Below are positions 38,819 through 48,179 of a DNA stretch of 64,000 nt, piece after piece. Origin of the DNA: an uncultured Acidimicrobiaceae bacterium (GTDB lineage: Bacteria > Actinomycetota > Acidimicrobiia > Acidimicrobiales > SZUA-35); contig CAMYLA010000015.1 of the NCBI GenBank assembly GCA_947259095.1, positions 79,036 through 143,035 on the forward strand, read 5' to 3'. The position numbers and the translations under genes were made by a program. The notes under the pieces are model-generated. The model was not told where the DNA came from. It was given only the letters and a program-made list of their open reading frames with translations, and searched no databases. Every line of letters begins with the position of its first letter. Within the stretch, counting starts at the first letter, position 1.

Positions 38819-40237
38819 TCAGCTACTGGCCTCGGATGCGATCGACTGGCACGCCGAGATCGAGTCGTCGACGCTCGTCTGTCCTGCGATCGCAGCCGAG
38901 AACTGCTCGGTACAACGGGTCCAGACGTCCTGCCACTCCGGCACGCCAACGAACTGGACGCCGGGAAGACCGGGTCGAGGGGTCGTGCCGGGGTTGTCGA
39001 TCGGCGCAGCCTGCATGGCGTCGAGGGTCTTGTCGGCGAAGGCGGCCGCCGCCTCCTGGTAGCTCGGGTTGGCGTACAGCGACTCACGGGTGCCCGGCGG
39101 GACCGCAGCCCAACCGCTCGCCAGGAGGTCACCGGCCTCGGAGAGGTACTCCGGACCGGTGGCCCAGCTCACATACTCCCAGGCTGCGTCCGGGTTGGGT
39201 GAGTTCTGCGGGATGGCGAGCGTCCACGCCCACAGCCAGCCGGAGGCATCGGTCACCTTGGTCGGGGCCAGGGCATAGCCGTTGAGGCCCTTGACCGGGC
39301 TGTCATCGGCCTCGAGCAGGCCCGCCGCCACGGTGGCGTCGTACCACATGGCGACCTCATCGTTCTGGTAGAGGTTCAGGCACTCGTTGAAGCTGGCGTT
39401 GGCCGCATCGTCCTCACCGGCGTCGTTGACCAGGTCGACGTAGAAGGTCAGTGCCTCCTTGAACTCGGGCTGATCGATCTGGGCCTCGCCGATCGAGCCG
39501 TCGTCGTTGGCCAGCCACGCGGTTGCGCCGAAGGTGTTCATCACCGTGGTGAAGGGCCCGCCGAGGTCACCCCAACCAGGCTTGCCCCGCAGACAGATGC
39601 CGGCCATCTCGTCGCTGTCGACGGCTCGGGCGATCTCGGCCACCTCGTCCCAGGTCGGGGCGTCTGGCATGGTGAGGCCCGCCTCGTCGAGGACGTCTTG
39701 GCGGTACATCACGAACGACGACTCGGCGTAGAAGGGCGATGCCCAGTAGCCGTTCTCGGTCGACAGACCGGAGACGACAGCGTCGATGAGGTCGTCCTTG
39801 TCGTAGGCCGCATCGTCGGCTGCGAACTGATCGAGGTCGTAGAGCCAGCCGTTCTCGCCGAACTGGGGCGCCTCGTACAGGCCGATCATCACGACGTCGA
39901 ACTGCTCACCCGACGCCCCGACATCGCGGGTCACGATCTCACGAAGCGTCTGCTCCTCGAGAACCGTGTAGTTGACCTCGATGCCGGACTCGGCCGTGAA
40001 CAGGTCGGGGGTCAGGCTGGCGATGTCCTCCATCTGCGGGTTGCCGACGATGGCGACGTTGATCGACTGGTCGCCGGAGACTTCGCTCGACGAATCGTCA
40101 CCGGAGGTGTCGCTCGACGAGTCGTCAGCAGACGAGTCGTCGTCGCTACCACAGGCGGCGGCGAGGAGGGCGAGGGCGGCGACAACCGCAAGGACGAGAT
40201 GCCAGGGCCGCTTGGCCCGGCCGTGCGTTCGGAACAT
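38819..40237 (-). CDS. Sugar/polyol-binding lipoprotein of ABC transporter
   Basis: A 472-residue extracellular solute-binding protein (family 1). It has a lipoprotein signal with lipobox LAAACGS near residue 28, then an acidic Ser/Asp linker (about 30-58). The mature part has typical blocks such as FDVVMIGLYEAPQF and SPNPDAAWEYVSWATG. First gene of the ABC operon. The neighbouring mannitol-dehydrogenase gene suggests a polyol ligand (inference). Confidence 0.92.
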   Translation of the reverse strand: MFRTHGRAKRPWHLVLAVVAALALLAAACGSDDDSSADDSSSDTSGDDSSSEVSGDQSINVAIVGNPQMEDIASLTPDLFTAESGIEVNYTVLEEQTLREIVTRDVGASGEQFDVVMIGLYEAPQFGENGWLYDLDQFAADDAAYDKDDLIDAVVSGLSTENGYWASPFYAESSFVMYRQDVLDEAGLTMPDAPTWDEVAEIARAVDSDEMAGICLRGKPGWGDLGGPFTTVMNTFGATAWLANDDGSIGEAQIDQPEFKEALTFYVDLVNDAGEDDAANASFNECLNLYQNDEVAMWYDATVAAGLLEADDSPVKGLNGYALAPTKVTDASGWLWAWTLAIPQNSPNPDAAWEYVSWATGPEYLSEAGDLLASGWAAVPPGTRESLYANPSYQEAAAAFADKTLDAMQAAPIDNPGTTPRPGLPGVQFVGVPEWQDVWTRCTEQFSAAIAGQTSVDDSISACQSIASEASS

Positions 40238-40408
40238 GGAATTCTCCCTTGTAGAACGAGCGAGGGAGTACCAATTCCCCCATATTGACGCTTCCAGTTC
40301 TAGTTGTGTTCATGTTGGAATGCAAGACCTTCTTGGACAAGCGGGGCGAAATCTCGGCTCCGAGCGGTTGTTGTTGTGTTGGTATCGTGTTGGTATAGGG
40401 TGAGGTTC
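40238..40408. promoter_or_regulatory. Divergent control region of the polyol locus
   Basis: 171 bases between the ABC operon and the dehydrogenase operon. A 10-base direct repeat gtgttggtat occurs at 40376-40385 and 40387-40396 (11-base period), right before the dehydrogenase start, and a related tgttcatgttgg lies near 40307. An inverted repeat CTCGG-CT-CCGAG is around 40353-40364. These are candidate operators for the DeoR-type regulator of the locus. A TATAGGG at 40394 could serve as -10 element. Confidence 0.5.
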
Positions 40409-41902
40409 GTGCATTCCGACACAATCCCACTTAGAACGGAGACGTTGGCTCAGCTCGACGAGAGCGTCCAGGTACCGCACTACGATCGCAAGGGGCTCAG
40501 GCGCAGCATCGTCCACATCGGCGTCGGTGGCTTCCATCGCGCCCACCTCGCCACATACGTTCATGAGCTCTGCACCAACGGCCACCGCGACTGGGCCATC
40601 GTCGGTGGCGGGGTCCTGGCCTCCGATCGGGCGATTGCCGATGCGCTCGAGGCCCAGGACAATCTCTACTGCCTGATCACACGAGCGGCCGAACAGGCGT
40701 CGGTCGAAGTGATCGGCAGCATCGTCGGCTACATCCACGGGTTCCCCGATCCGCAGCCTCTCATCGACCGGATCGCCAGCCCCGAGACCCAGATCGTGTC
40801 GCTGACGATCACCGAAGGTGGCTACCCGGTCGACGACTCGACCGGCGTCTACCAACCCGGTTCTCCGATGGCTGGCCCGGGATCGGCCTTCTCCGTGTTG
40901 GCCGCAGCCCTGGAACTGCGCCGGCGCACCGGTATCGGTCCGCTGACCGTGCTCAGTTGCGACAACGTCATCTCCAACGGTGACGTCGCCCGCGCCGCGC
41001 TCGTCGGCGAAGCCCGCCGAATCGATGCGTCATTGGCCGAGTGGATCGACGGGTCAATAACCTTTCCGAACAGCATGGTCGATCGCATCACTCCGGCCAC
41101 CAGCTCCGCCGACCGGCAATGGCTTCGGGAACACTGCCAGATCGAGGATCGCTGGCCCGTGGTCACCGAGCCGTTCCGACAGTGGGTCGTCGAGGATGCC
41201 TTCGCCGGCGATCGGCCGCCCCTCGACGAGCTCGACATCATCGTGACGAACGACGTCGAGCCGTACGAACTGGCGAAGCTCCGGCTGCTCAACGCCGGGC
41301 ACTCCTGTCTCGCCTACCTCGCCGCCCTCGCCGGCATCGAACATGTGCACAGCGCCGTGGCCGATCCCTCCATCCGTCGATATGTCCGCACGCTGCTCGA
41401 GAGGGAAGCCGAGCCCATGCTGCCCCCGGTCGCCGGGATCGAGCTCGATGCTTACATCGGTTCGCTGATGGAACGGTTCTCGAACCCGCAGATCCGTGAC
41501 CAGATCGCCCGGCTCTGCCTGGACGGCAGTGCCAAGTTTCCCAAGTTCCTCCTGCCGACCATCCGAGCCCAACTGACCGCAGGCGGACCGATCGCCCTCA
41601 GCGCCCTGGCACTGGCCGGTTGGTGCCAGTACCTGAACGGACGCACCGAGACCGGCGACCGGATCGAAGTCGCCCCTGATCCACTGCTCACCGAAGCGGT
41701 GGAACGGGCCAAGGCCTCCCGGGCCGAACCCGCCGCTTTCCTGGACTTTCCAGAGGTGTTCTCAGCCGATATCGCCGGGCATCCACGGTTCGTCGCCGCC
41801 TTTGATCGACAACTCCGACGGCTGCAAACCGACGGTGTATCCTCGGCAATCGAGTCCACGCTGAACGATCCCGAAGGTGACGATGACGAGTCGCACGGCT
41901 GA
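40409..41902 (+). CDS. Mannitol dehydrogenase family protein (polyol/hexuronate oxidoreductase)
   Basis: A 497-residue long-chain dehydrogenase. It has the nucleotide-binding HIGVGGFHRAH near residue 34, the family signature FPNSMVDRITPATSSAD near residue 215, and the catalytic Lys-Asn-His set in KLRLLNAGHSCLAYL near residue 290. Such enzymes oxidise mannitol, sorbitol, arabitol or hexuronates with NAD. GTG at 40409 with GGTGAGG upstream is preferred; the upstream open frame covers the operator repeats. First gene of a three-gene operon. Confidence 0.92.
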   Translation: MHSDTIPLRTETLAQLDESVQVPHYDRKGLRRSIVHIGVGGFHRAHLATYVHELCTNGHRDWAIVGGGVLASDRAIADALEAQDNLYCLITRAAEQASVEVIGSIVGYIHGFPDPQPLIDRIASPETQIVSLTITEGGYPVDDSTGVYQPGSPMAGPGSAFSVLAAALELRRRTGIGPLTVLSCDNVISNGDVARAALVGEARRIDASLAEWIDGSITFPNSMVDRITPATSSADRQWLREHCQIEDRWPVVTEPFRQWVVEDAFAGDRPPLDELDIIVTNDVEPYELAKLRLLNAGHSCLAYLAALAGIEHVHSAVADPSIRRYVRTLLEREAEPMLPPVAGIELDAYIGSLMERFSNPQIRDQIARLCLDGSAKFPKFLLPTIRAQLTAGGPIALSALALAGWCQYLNGRTETGDRIEVAPDPLLTEAVERAKASRAEPAAFLDFPEVFSADIAGHPRFVAAFDRQLRRLQTDGVSSAIESTLNDPEGDDDESHG

Positions 41903-42677
41903 CGGCACCCCTCCGCTGTTCCAGACCGAGCGGCAACAGGAGATCGCGCGCATGACGGTCGAGCTCGGCCGGGTGGAGGTCGCCGAACTCTCAGGGCGAT
42001 TCGGGGTGACATCGGAAACCATCCGCCGTGATCTCTCGGAACTACAGGACCAGCGACTCGTTCGCCGGGTCCACGGCGGGGCGGTCGTCTTCGACGCCAC
42101 CGGCTTCGAACCCCTCCTTTCGGTGCGGGACGAGCAGAACACGACGGAGAAGCGAAAGATAGCTCGACGGGCCATCGAGGAGCTCCCGGCCACCGGGACC
42201 ATCATCATCGACTCGGGGAGCACGCTGACGAGGTTCGCCGAGGCCATCCCCCGGCAACAGAACCTCCGCATCGCCACCAACTCCATACACACGGTGCTGG
42301 CCCTGGCCGACGGTGTCTTCACCGAGATCGTCGTCCTCGGTGGCGGCCTTCGACTGAACACGCTCGCCATGGTCGACAATGACACGGTGGCCCAGGTCGG
42401 CCAGCTCGTCGCCGACACCCTCTTCATCAGCTGCGATGGGCTCTCTCCGGCACAAGGCCTGACCACTCCGTATCGTGAGGAAGCAGCACTCAAGAAGGCG
42501 ATGATCCGCGCCGCCGGCCGCGTCGTCGTCCTGGCCGACCACACCAAGTTCGGTCAGGACCACTTCGCCCGCTTCGCCGACTGGAGCGACATCGACCTGC
42601 TCATCACCGACAGCGAAGCGGACGCAACCACGCTCGCTGCAATCCGTTCACGAGGCCCCGAGATCGCACTGGCATGA
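41883..42677 (+). CDS. DeoR/GlpR-family transcriptional regulator
   Basis: A 264-residue repressor. The N-terminal HTH is LFQTERQQEIARMTVE through VTSETIRRDLSEL (about residues 14-60), ending in VRRVHGGAV, the DeoR signature. The C-terminal sugar-phosphate-binding domain has IIIDSGSTL, ATNSIHTVLA and VVLADHTKFG. It likely senses a phosphorylated sugar and controls the divergent transporter and its own operon. ATG at 41883 overlaps the dehydrogenase end; a GTG six bases earlier is also possible. Confidence 0.93.
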   Translation: MTSRTADGTPPLFQTERQQEIARMTVELGRVEVAELSGRFGVTSETIRRDLSELQDQRLVRRVHGGAVVFDATGFEPLLSVRDEQNTTEKRKIARRAIEELPATGTIIIDSGSTLTRFAEAIPRQQNLRIATNSIHTVLALADGVFTEIVVLGGGLRLNTLAMVDNDTVAQVGQLVADTLFISCDGLSPAQGLTTPYREEAALKKAMIRAAGRVVVLADHTKFGQDHFARFADWSDIDLLITDSEADATTLAAIRSRGPEIALA

Positions 42678-43477
42678 CCGGTGCGGAACAAACCGATCTG
42701 GCTGCGGCTCGAGAGCTCGAAGCCGTGGCCGTCGCCGTCGCCCGGCTGGCGGCCCACCACGTACGGTCTCGACTCGGCAAGGCCCGAGCGACCGACACCA
42801 AATCCTCCCCGACCGATGTCGTCACCGAGGCCGACCTCGAGTCGGAACGCCTGATCCGCCACGAGCTGACCGCCCGCAGCCCAGGGTCGTCGATCATCGG
42901 TGAAGAGCTCGACGACCAGCCCGGCGACAGTCACATCGGTTGGATCATCGATCCCATCGACGGCACGATCAACTTCCTCTACAACCTCCCCGTCGTCTCG
43001 GTCAGTATCGCCGCCACCCGTCACGGGGATGTCGTCGCCGGTGCCGTCACCGACGTCCTGCTCGACGAAACGTTCTCGGCTGCGGTTGGAGGTGGCGCTC
43101 GCCGCGAAGGGGCCCCCATCACTGCCAGCGACGAGCACGATCTGGCGACCTCGCTCGTCGGCACGGGCTTCTCCTACGAGGCAGGGCGTCGGGCGGAGGA
43201 GGCCACTGTCATCAGCCGAATCCTGCCGGCGACCCGGGACGTCCGGTGCTTCGGGTCGGCCGCCCTGCAGCTGTGCTGGGTCGGATGCGGCCGACTGGAC
43301 GCCTGCTACCAGCGGGGACTCCAGATCTACGACTACGCAGCCGGAGCCCTCATCGCCTCCGAAGCCGGCGCCGCAGTCGAGCAACCCGCCGACAACGGCC
43401 ATGATCTCCTGCTGGCGACCGCGCCTCGTATTCTGTCGTCGATCAGAGGTCTCGTGGTCGGCTCGGCGGACCGCTGA
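42674..43477 (+). CDS. Inositol monophosphatase family protein
   Basis: A 267-residue Mg-dependent phosphatase. Metal-site motifs are GEELDD (about residue 76), IIDPIDGTINFLYNLP (about 95) and YDYAAGALIASEAGA (about 220). Family members act on inositol phosphates, histidinol phosphate or other sugar phosphates. ATG overlaps the DeoR stop (ATGA). In this operon it may remove phosphate from a polyol or sugar phosphate (inference). Confidence 0.92.
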   Translation: MTGAEQTDLAAARELEAVAVAVARLAAHHVRSRLGKARATDTKSSPTDVVTEADLESERLIRHELTARSPGSSIIGEELDDQPGDSHIGWIIDPIDGTINFLYNLPVVSVSIAATRHGDVVAGAVTDVLLDETFSAAVGGGARREGAPITASDEHDLATSLVGTGFSYEAGRRAEEATVISRILPATRDVRCFGSAALQLCWVGCGRLDACYQRGLQIYDYAAGALIASEAGAAVEQPADNGHDLLLATAPRILSSIRGLVVGSADR

Positions 43478-43517
43478 GATGGCCTCGAGCAGTGGGCTGG
43501 AGCTGCCTCCCTGTCTC

Positions 43518-43535
43518 CCTCGCCACAGGGCGAGG
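43518..43535. terminator. Hairpin between convergent genes
   Basis: CCTCGCC and GGCGAGG (43518-43524 and 43529-43535) form a seven-base-pair stem with a four-base loop between the two convergent genes. There is no T-run, so it is a weak candidate. Confidence 0.4.
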
Positions 43536-43548
43536 AGGCCGGAGTCGT

Positions 43549-44400
43549 TCAGGCCGCCCCGCCCGAGATCTCGATGTCGAACCCCGTGATGTAGGAGGCA
43601 TCATCGGACAGGAGGAACTGGACCACCGAGGCGACCTCGTCGAGTGACCCGTACCGTCGGAGCGGCACGGACGAGATCATCTGGGCGGCCACCTCCTCGG
43701 GCCGATCGGAGAAGTACTGACTCGGCGTCGCAGCCTGCAACTCGACCTGTCGATCCCACATCTGACCAGGACCGATGTAGGCCGGACTCACCGAGTTCAC
43801 TCGTATCGACTCGTGGGCGAGGTCCTTGGCCGCGGTTCTGGTCAAGGCGACCACGGCGGCTTTCGATGCGCTGTAGGCAGCCATGTTCGGAGGCCCACCC
43901 TTGGCCATCGAGGCGGTGTTCACGATCGCTCCGGGGCGCTCGGCCGAGATCAATCCCCGAGCGAAGCACTGCAGAACGGTGAAGACGCCGATCACGTTGA
44001 TATCGAGCACGCGCCGGAAGTCGCTTGTGTCGGAGTCGGCGACGTTGGCGAACCGTCCCTGATAGCCGGCGTTGTTGAAGAGCAGGTCGGCCACGATGCC
44101 CTGGGCCTCGAGATCCTCGAAAGCTCGCTGCACGTCCAGCTCATTCGTGACATCGAACCGGACCGTCGTCGGCGTCGCCGCGGTGTTGGCCTCGGCACAC
44201 TGCGCCGCGGTCGCTTCAACATTGTCAGCGATGTCAGCCAGAACGACTCGAGCCCCAGCCGACGCGAGCCGAACCCCTGTGGCCCGCCCGATGTCGCCGG
44301 CCGCTCCGGTGACGAGCACGGTCCGTCCAGTGAACGGTCGGGCCTCACGACTGGCGTGGTCGTGCGTGTCATGGCCGCCCGGGGTTTGGGAGTCACCCAT
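43549..44400 (-). CDS. Short-chain dehydrogenase/reductase (SDR)
   Basis: A 283-residue classical SDR. It has the cofactor motif TGAAGDIGRATG (about residue 30), LFNNAGYQG, catalytic Ser in VNTASMAKGG, Tyr and Lys in YSASKAAV, and the C-terminal YITGFDIEISGG. The acidic residue in VVLADIAD favours NAD. It lies convergent to the polyol operon and may oxidise the next intermediate (inference). ATG at 44400 is chosen with GGAAG upstream. Confidence 0.92.
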   Translation of the reverse strand: MGDSQTPGGHDTHDHASREARPFTGRTVLVTGAAGDIGRATGVRLASAGARVVLADIADNVEATAAQCAEANTAATPTTVRFDVTNELDVQRAFEDLEAQGIVADLLFNNAGYQGRFANVADSDTSDFRRVLDINVIGVFTVLQCFARGLISAERPGAIVNTASMAKGGPPNMAAYSASKAAVVALTRTAAKDLAHESIRVNSVSPAYIGPGQMWDRQVELQAATPSQYFSDRPEEVAAQMISSVPLRRYGSLDEVASVVQFLLSDDASYITGFDIEISGGAA

Positions 44401-44913
44401 CAGCAATCTTCCGATCTCGCCACGGCTGCCTGCCCCCTTTCGGCTCAGCCCCGGGGGGCCAACGAGGTCCCAGGCTAGTCGCCAGGTTCGACCCGGCCGT
44501 CACGATCTGCCGACCAGGGTATACGTCATGGACCGGTCCTGGGCTCGAACCAGCGGTTGCCGGGATCGAACTCCCGATGTCGATAGCCTCCGTCAGTCCC
44601 ACCAGGGTGTGGACCGTTGCCAGGAATCGTTGGAACACCGCATTCGCCTCGCTCCCTTCGAGATCGTCCAATCGAGACGAGACCTCCTCACGAGCCGTGC
44701 GCCAGGCGCCGCCCACACTCGGACTTCGGCAATGACCTTCTCGACGCCATGCGCCCGTGACCGACCCTGCCGGTGGAAGAGTGCGGCCCGGTTTGCGGCG
44801 ACGAAGGTGGGTGGTTAGGTTCGCACTTGCACACGCTACTAATTCCTTGTTTGTGGTCGGCGATTCTTGCCGCCAGTAGTTGCGGTGTACGCCACCCAAG
44901 AAAGCGAGACTCG
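44401..44913. other. Gap without assigned gene
   Basis: About 510 bases between divergent genes. On the minus strand around 44590-44700 a stretch EEVSSRLDDLEGSEANAVF then LATVHTLVGLTEAID looks protein-like but has no clear start, stop or family. It may be a gene remnant. Promoters for the SDR and the secreted beta-helix protein must also lie here. Confidence 0.35.
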
Positions 44914-47031
44914 ATGCGCCAGCGTGGATCACTTCGACAGGCAACCCCCGGGAGACCACGCGTGGTCGGAGGCCGAATGATCGCCATTGCGTCTGTCGTT
45001 GCGGCGGTCGTTGCGGCGGCGCTCTTCGTACCGGTCGCCAACTCCGCCGGTGCCGCACCGAGGGCAGGCAAGGTCGAGCATCATCAGCCGGCACCCGATT
45101 TCGGGCCGAACGTGACGATCTTCGATCCGAGCATGACCACCAGCGAGATCCAGGCCAAGTTCGACAAGATCTGGGAGCTGCAGCGCGACGCCGAGATGGG
45201 TTCTGACCGCTACAGCCTGCTGTTCATGCCGGGCGAGTACGGAACCGACGCCGATCCGTTGCAGATCGCGGTCGGGTATTACACCGAGGTGGCTGGTCTG
45301 GGTGCCTCTCCGGACGACGTGCAGATCAACGGGAAGGTCGAGGTCTTCAACCGTTGCTTCGACGCTCCGGACCGACCGAACTACGAGAATCCCGTCAATT
45401 GCTTCGCGCTCAACAACTTCTGGCGCAGCATCTCAAATCTGACGATTAACGTGAACGGTGCCGGCCAAGGTGGCTGTGAGGCATCGGCGAACTTCTGGGC
45501 CGTCTCCCAGGCGTCCTCGATGCGCCGGGTGCAGGTGAACGGCGGCAACCTGAGCCTGATGGACTACTGCAGCCCGCCGCCCCAGTTCGCCAGCGGCGGA
45601 TTCATCGCCGACTCGAAGGCCGGGGTGCTGATCAACGGGTCCCAGCAGCAGTGGATCACCCGCAACAGCGAGGTCGGCGAGTGGACCAACGCCGTGTGGA
45701 ACCAGGTGTTCACCGGTGTCGTCGGCGCTCCGGGCGACGCCGGCTACGCGGGCTGCGCGCCACCCGCACCTGTTCAACCGTCGAACGCAGACGTTTGTAT
45801 TCCGTACACGACGCTCGACACCACACCGATCAGTCGGGAGAAGCCGTATCTGTTCGTCGATGACGAGGGTGGCTACAACGTGCGTGTCCCGTCGGCGGAC
45901 GTCGACACGAGGGGGATCACCTGGGCCGACGGCTTGACGCCGGGACGGACGATCCCGATCTCCGACTTCTTCGTCGCCGATCCCTCCGATTCGGTCAAGA
46001 AGATCAACAACCAGCTCGCCCGCGGCAAGCACCTGATCCTCACCCCCGGCGTCTACGACGTCGCCAAGAGCATCTCCGTCAAGCGGCCCGGCACGGTCGT
46101 CCTCGGCATGGGCCTCGCCACGCTCCATGCCATCGACGGCGCCATCCCACTGAAGACCGCCGACAAGGCCGGCATCATCGTGGCCGGCGTGACGATCGAC
46201 GCGGGCGAGGTCGAGTCGCCGGCGCTGCTGCAGGTCGGGAAGAAGAACGGCAACAACGGCAGGCCCAACACCGACCCCGACAACCCGGTCACGCTCAGCG
46301 ACGTCTACTTCCGCGTCGGCGGTCCCTACGTCGGCAAGACCGACATCGCCCTCGAGGTCAACAGCGACCACGTCCTCATCGACCACACATGGGTGTGGCG
46401 GGCCGACCACGGCATCGAGGGCTTCGACGCGACCTGCGACCTGGACGACCCGGAGGACTACGAGAACTGTGAAGACGAGTTCGGCAACCCCATCGGGTTC
46501 CTGGGCGACGACATCCGGTGGGCCACCAACATCGGCCGCAACGGCGCCGTCATCAACGGCGACGACGTCACCGCGACCGGCCTGTTCGTCGAGCACTTCC
46601 AGGAATACAACACGATCTGGAACGGTGAGCGGGGCCGCGTGTACCTGTACCAGAACGAGCTGCCGTACGACCCGCCCACCCAGGCGGACTGGACGGCCGA
46701 CGACGGCACGCTCGGATGGGCGGCGTACAAGATCGCCGACGACGTCGAGGAGCATCTGCTGTGGGGCGCCGGTTCCTACATCTTCAACCGGAACAACCCC
46801 GCCATCGTCACCGAGAACGGCTACGAGGTGCCGGATACACCCGGTGTCCAGTTGAACCGAATCATGATCAACAACCTCAGCGGTCCCGGGGTCATGAACA
46901 GCATCGTCAACGGGTGCGGGCCCACCATCGACGGCATCCCCGACGAGGATCCCTTCCCCGTCGGGTTCGGTGACCCGGACTTCTACGAGTTCCCGAGGTA
47001 CATCGTCACCTATCCCAGCTGCCCGAACTGA
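44914..47031 (+). CDS. Secreted right-handed beta-helix protein
   Basis: A 705-residue exported protein. A basic N-terminus with Arg pairs and a hydrophobic stretch (IAIASVVAAVVAAALFVPVA) forms a long, possibly Tat-type, signal. The mature chain matches a widespread actinobacterial family often labelled coagulation factor 5/8 type or, misleadingly, adenylyl cyclase. Its hallmarks are LLFMPGEYG, VAGLGASPDDVQING, SQQQWITRNSEVG, KRPGTVVLGMGLATL and EHFQEYNTIWNGERGR. The layout resembles pectate-lyase or GH55-like beta helices, so a polysaccharide-binding or -cleaving role is likely; the activity is unknown. ATG at 44914 is preferred; a second ATG at 44977 would remove the basic region. Confidence 0.82.
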   Translation: MRQRGSLRQATPGRPRVVGGRMIAIASVVAAVVAAALFVPVANSAGAAPRAGKVEHHQPAPDFGPNVTIFDPSMTTSEIQAKFDKIWELQRDAEMGSDRYSLLFMPGEYGTDADPLQIAVGYYTEVAGLGASPDDVQINGKVEVFNRCFDAPDRPNYENPVNCFALNNFWRSISNLTINVNGAGQGGCEASANFWAVSQASSMRRVQVNGGNLSLMDYCSPPPQFASGGFIADSKAGVLINGSQQQWITRNSEVGEWTNAVWNQVFTGVVGAPGDAGYAGCAPPAPVQPSNADVCIPYTTLDTTPISREKPYLFVDDEGGYNVRVPSADVDTRGITWADGLTPGRTIPISDFFVADPSDSVKKINNQLARGKHLILTPGVYDVAKSISVKRPGTVVLGMGLATLHAIDGAIPLKTADKAGIIVAGVTIDAGEVESPALLQVGKKNGNNGRPNTDPDNPVTLSDVYFRVGGPYVGKTDIALEVNSDHVLIDHTWVWRADHGIEGFDATCDLDDPEDYENCEDEFGNPIGFLGDDIRWATNIGRNGAVINGDDVTATGLFVEHFQEYNTIWNGERGRVYLYQNELPYDPPTQADWTADDGTLGWAAYKIADDVEEHLLWGAGSYIFNRNNPAIVTENGYEVPDTPGVQLNRIMINNLSGPGVMNSIVNGCGPTIDGIPDEDPFPVGFGDPDFYEFPRYIVTYPSCPN

Positions 47032-47339
47032 CACCCAGCGAGCACCTCGAGCGGGCGGGGGAGCCGACATCGGCTTTGGGAACCACGATGGGTTTCTCGA
47101 GGTAGGATGTTGCTCTCGCCGTCGCAGTCGACACGGCGAGCTGCTCCACGGTTGGCTCCCACTCGACGTCGATGTCGGCCGGTCTTGGGGTTCGACCGCT
47201 ACTCCAAGCCATGGGCCAAGGCGCAAACGGGCCTGATGGCCCATGCACTCTCTCGTCAACGCCACGATCGTCCCCACCGCCGTGCTGCCCGGCAGTCCGG
47301 AAGCCGTGGCCGCTCGTCACCATCACCGTTGGATCCCCC
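47032..47339. other. Gap without recognisable gene
   Basis: About 310 bases between the secreted protein and the transglutaminase-like gene. The frame of the latter is open through part of it, but without a ribosome binding site or conserved-looking sequence. No RNA gene or strong terminator is seen. Confidence 0.4.
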
Positions 47340-48179
47340 ATGACCCCAGACCCATCGATGTCCCCTCCTGCGGAGGTCACGAAGCGACACGTGTCGGCCC
47401 GCTTGGAGCTGACCGTCAGGAGCGAAGCCGACATCGTCGCTGCCATTGCGGTGGCCGATGGTCCCGAGCGGACCAACGAGAAGATGGTGATCCATCTCGA
47501 CCGACAACCGCTCAACCCGATCGAGATCTCCGCCGGTCACGGCGGGCGGCTCCATATGCTCGGCGCAGTGCCCCCCTGTTGCCTCACCATCGAGTACTCG
47601 GCAACCGTTCTCGGCTCGGCGCCTGCGCCCGCCGCAACGCCCATCGATGCGTATCAATACGCCCGCCCGAGCCGATTCTGTCAGAGCGATCAGCTCGGCC
47701 CGATTGCCCGAAGCGAGTTCGCCGGTTTGGCCGGTCGGGAGCTGCTCGATGCGGTATCGAGTTGGGTCGGTGCACATGTCACGTACCTCCCGGGATCCTC
47801 GCGTCCCACCGACGGCGCAGTAACCACGATGCTGTCCCGAGCCGGTGTGTGTCGAGACTTCGCACACCTGGCTGCGGCGCTGTTGCGAGCGAACGGGGTC
47901 CCAGCTCGGATCGCTTCGGTCTATGCGCCGGGGTTGGAGCCAATGGACTTCCATGCCGTCGCAGAGGCCTGTATCGACGGGAGTTGGTGGGTGGTCGATC
48001 CCACCACGCTCGCCCCCCGCGGGTCGCTTTTACGGATCGCAACCGGTGTCGATGCCACGGACACGGCTTTTCTCACCACGTTGCGGGGACACGTCGACAT
48101 GGAGGATCTCCGCGTGTCGGCAATCGTCGAGCCATGGCTCCCCAGCGACGATCTCACCCGCCTCGTCAAGTTGAGCTGA
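47340..48179 (+). CDS. Transglutaminase-like domain protein
   Basis: A 279-residue protein. The transglutaminase core has the catalytic Cys in SRAGVCRDFAHLAAALLRA (about residue 170), the His in EPMDFHAVAEACI and the Asp in WWVVDPTTLAP, so the triad is complete. N-terminal residues 1-120 are a beta domain typical of this bacterial group (Bact_transglu_N-like). It is probably a protease or cross-linking enzyme in the cytoplasm, since no signal peptide is visible. ATG at 47340 is the likely start; a second ATG at 47358 is possible. Confidence 0.82.
   Translation: MTPDPSMSPPAEVTKRHVSARLELTVRSEADIVAAIAVADGPERTNEKMVIHLDRQPLNPIEISAGHGGRLHMLGAVPPCCLTIEYSATVLGSAPAPAATPIDAYQYARPSRFCQSDQLGPIARSEFAGLAGRELLDAVSSWVGAHVTYLPGSSRPTDGAVTTMLSRAGVCRDFAHLAAALLRANGVPARIASVYAPGLEPMDFHAVAEACIDGSWWVVDPTTLAPRGSLLRIATGVDATDTAFLTTLRGHVDMEDLRVSAIVEPWLPSDDLTRLVKLS

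Noticed and set aside
45433..47277. Long minus-strand open frame opposite the beta-helix protein
   Set aside because: No motif or signal; the plus-strand protein belongs to a known family over its full length.
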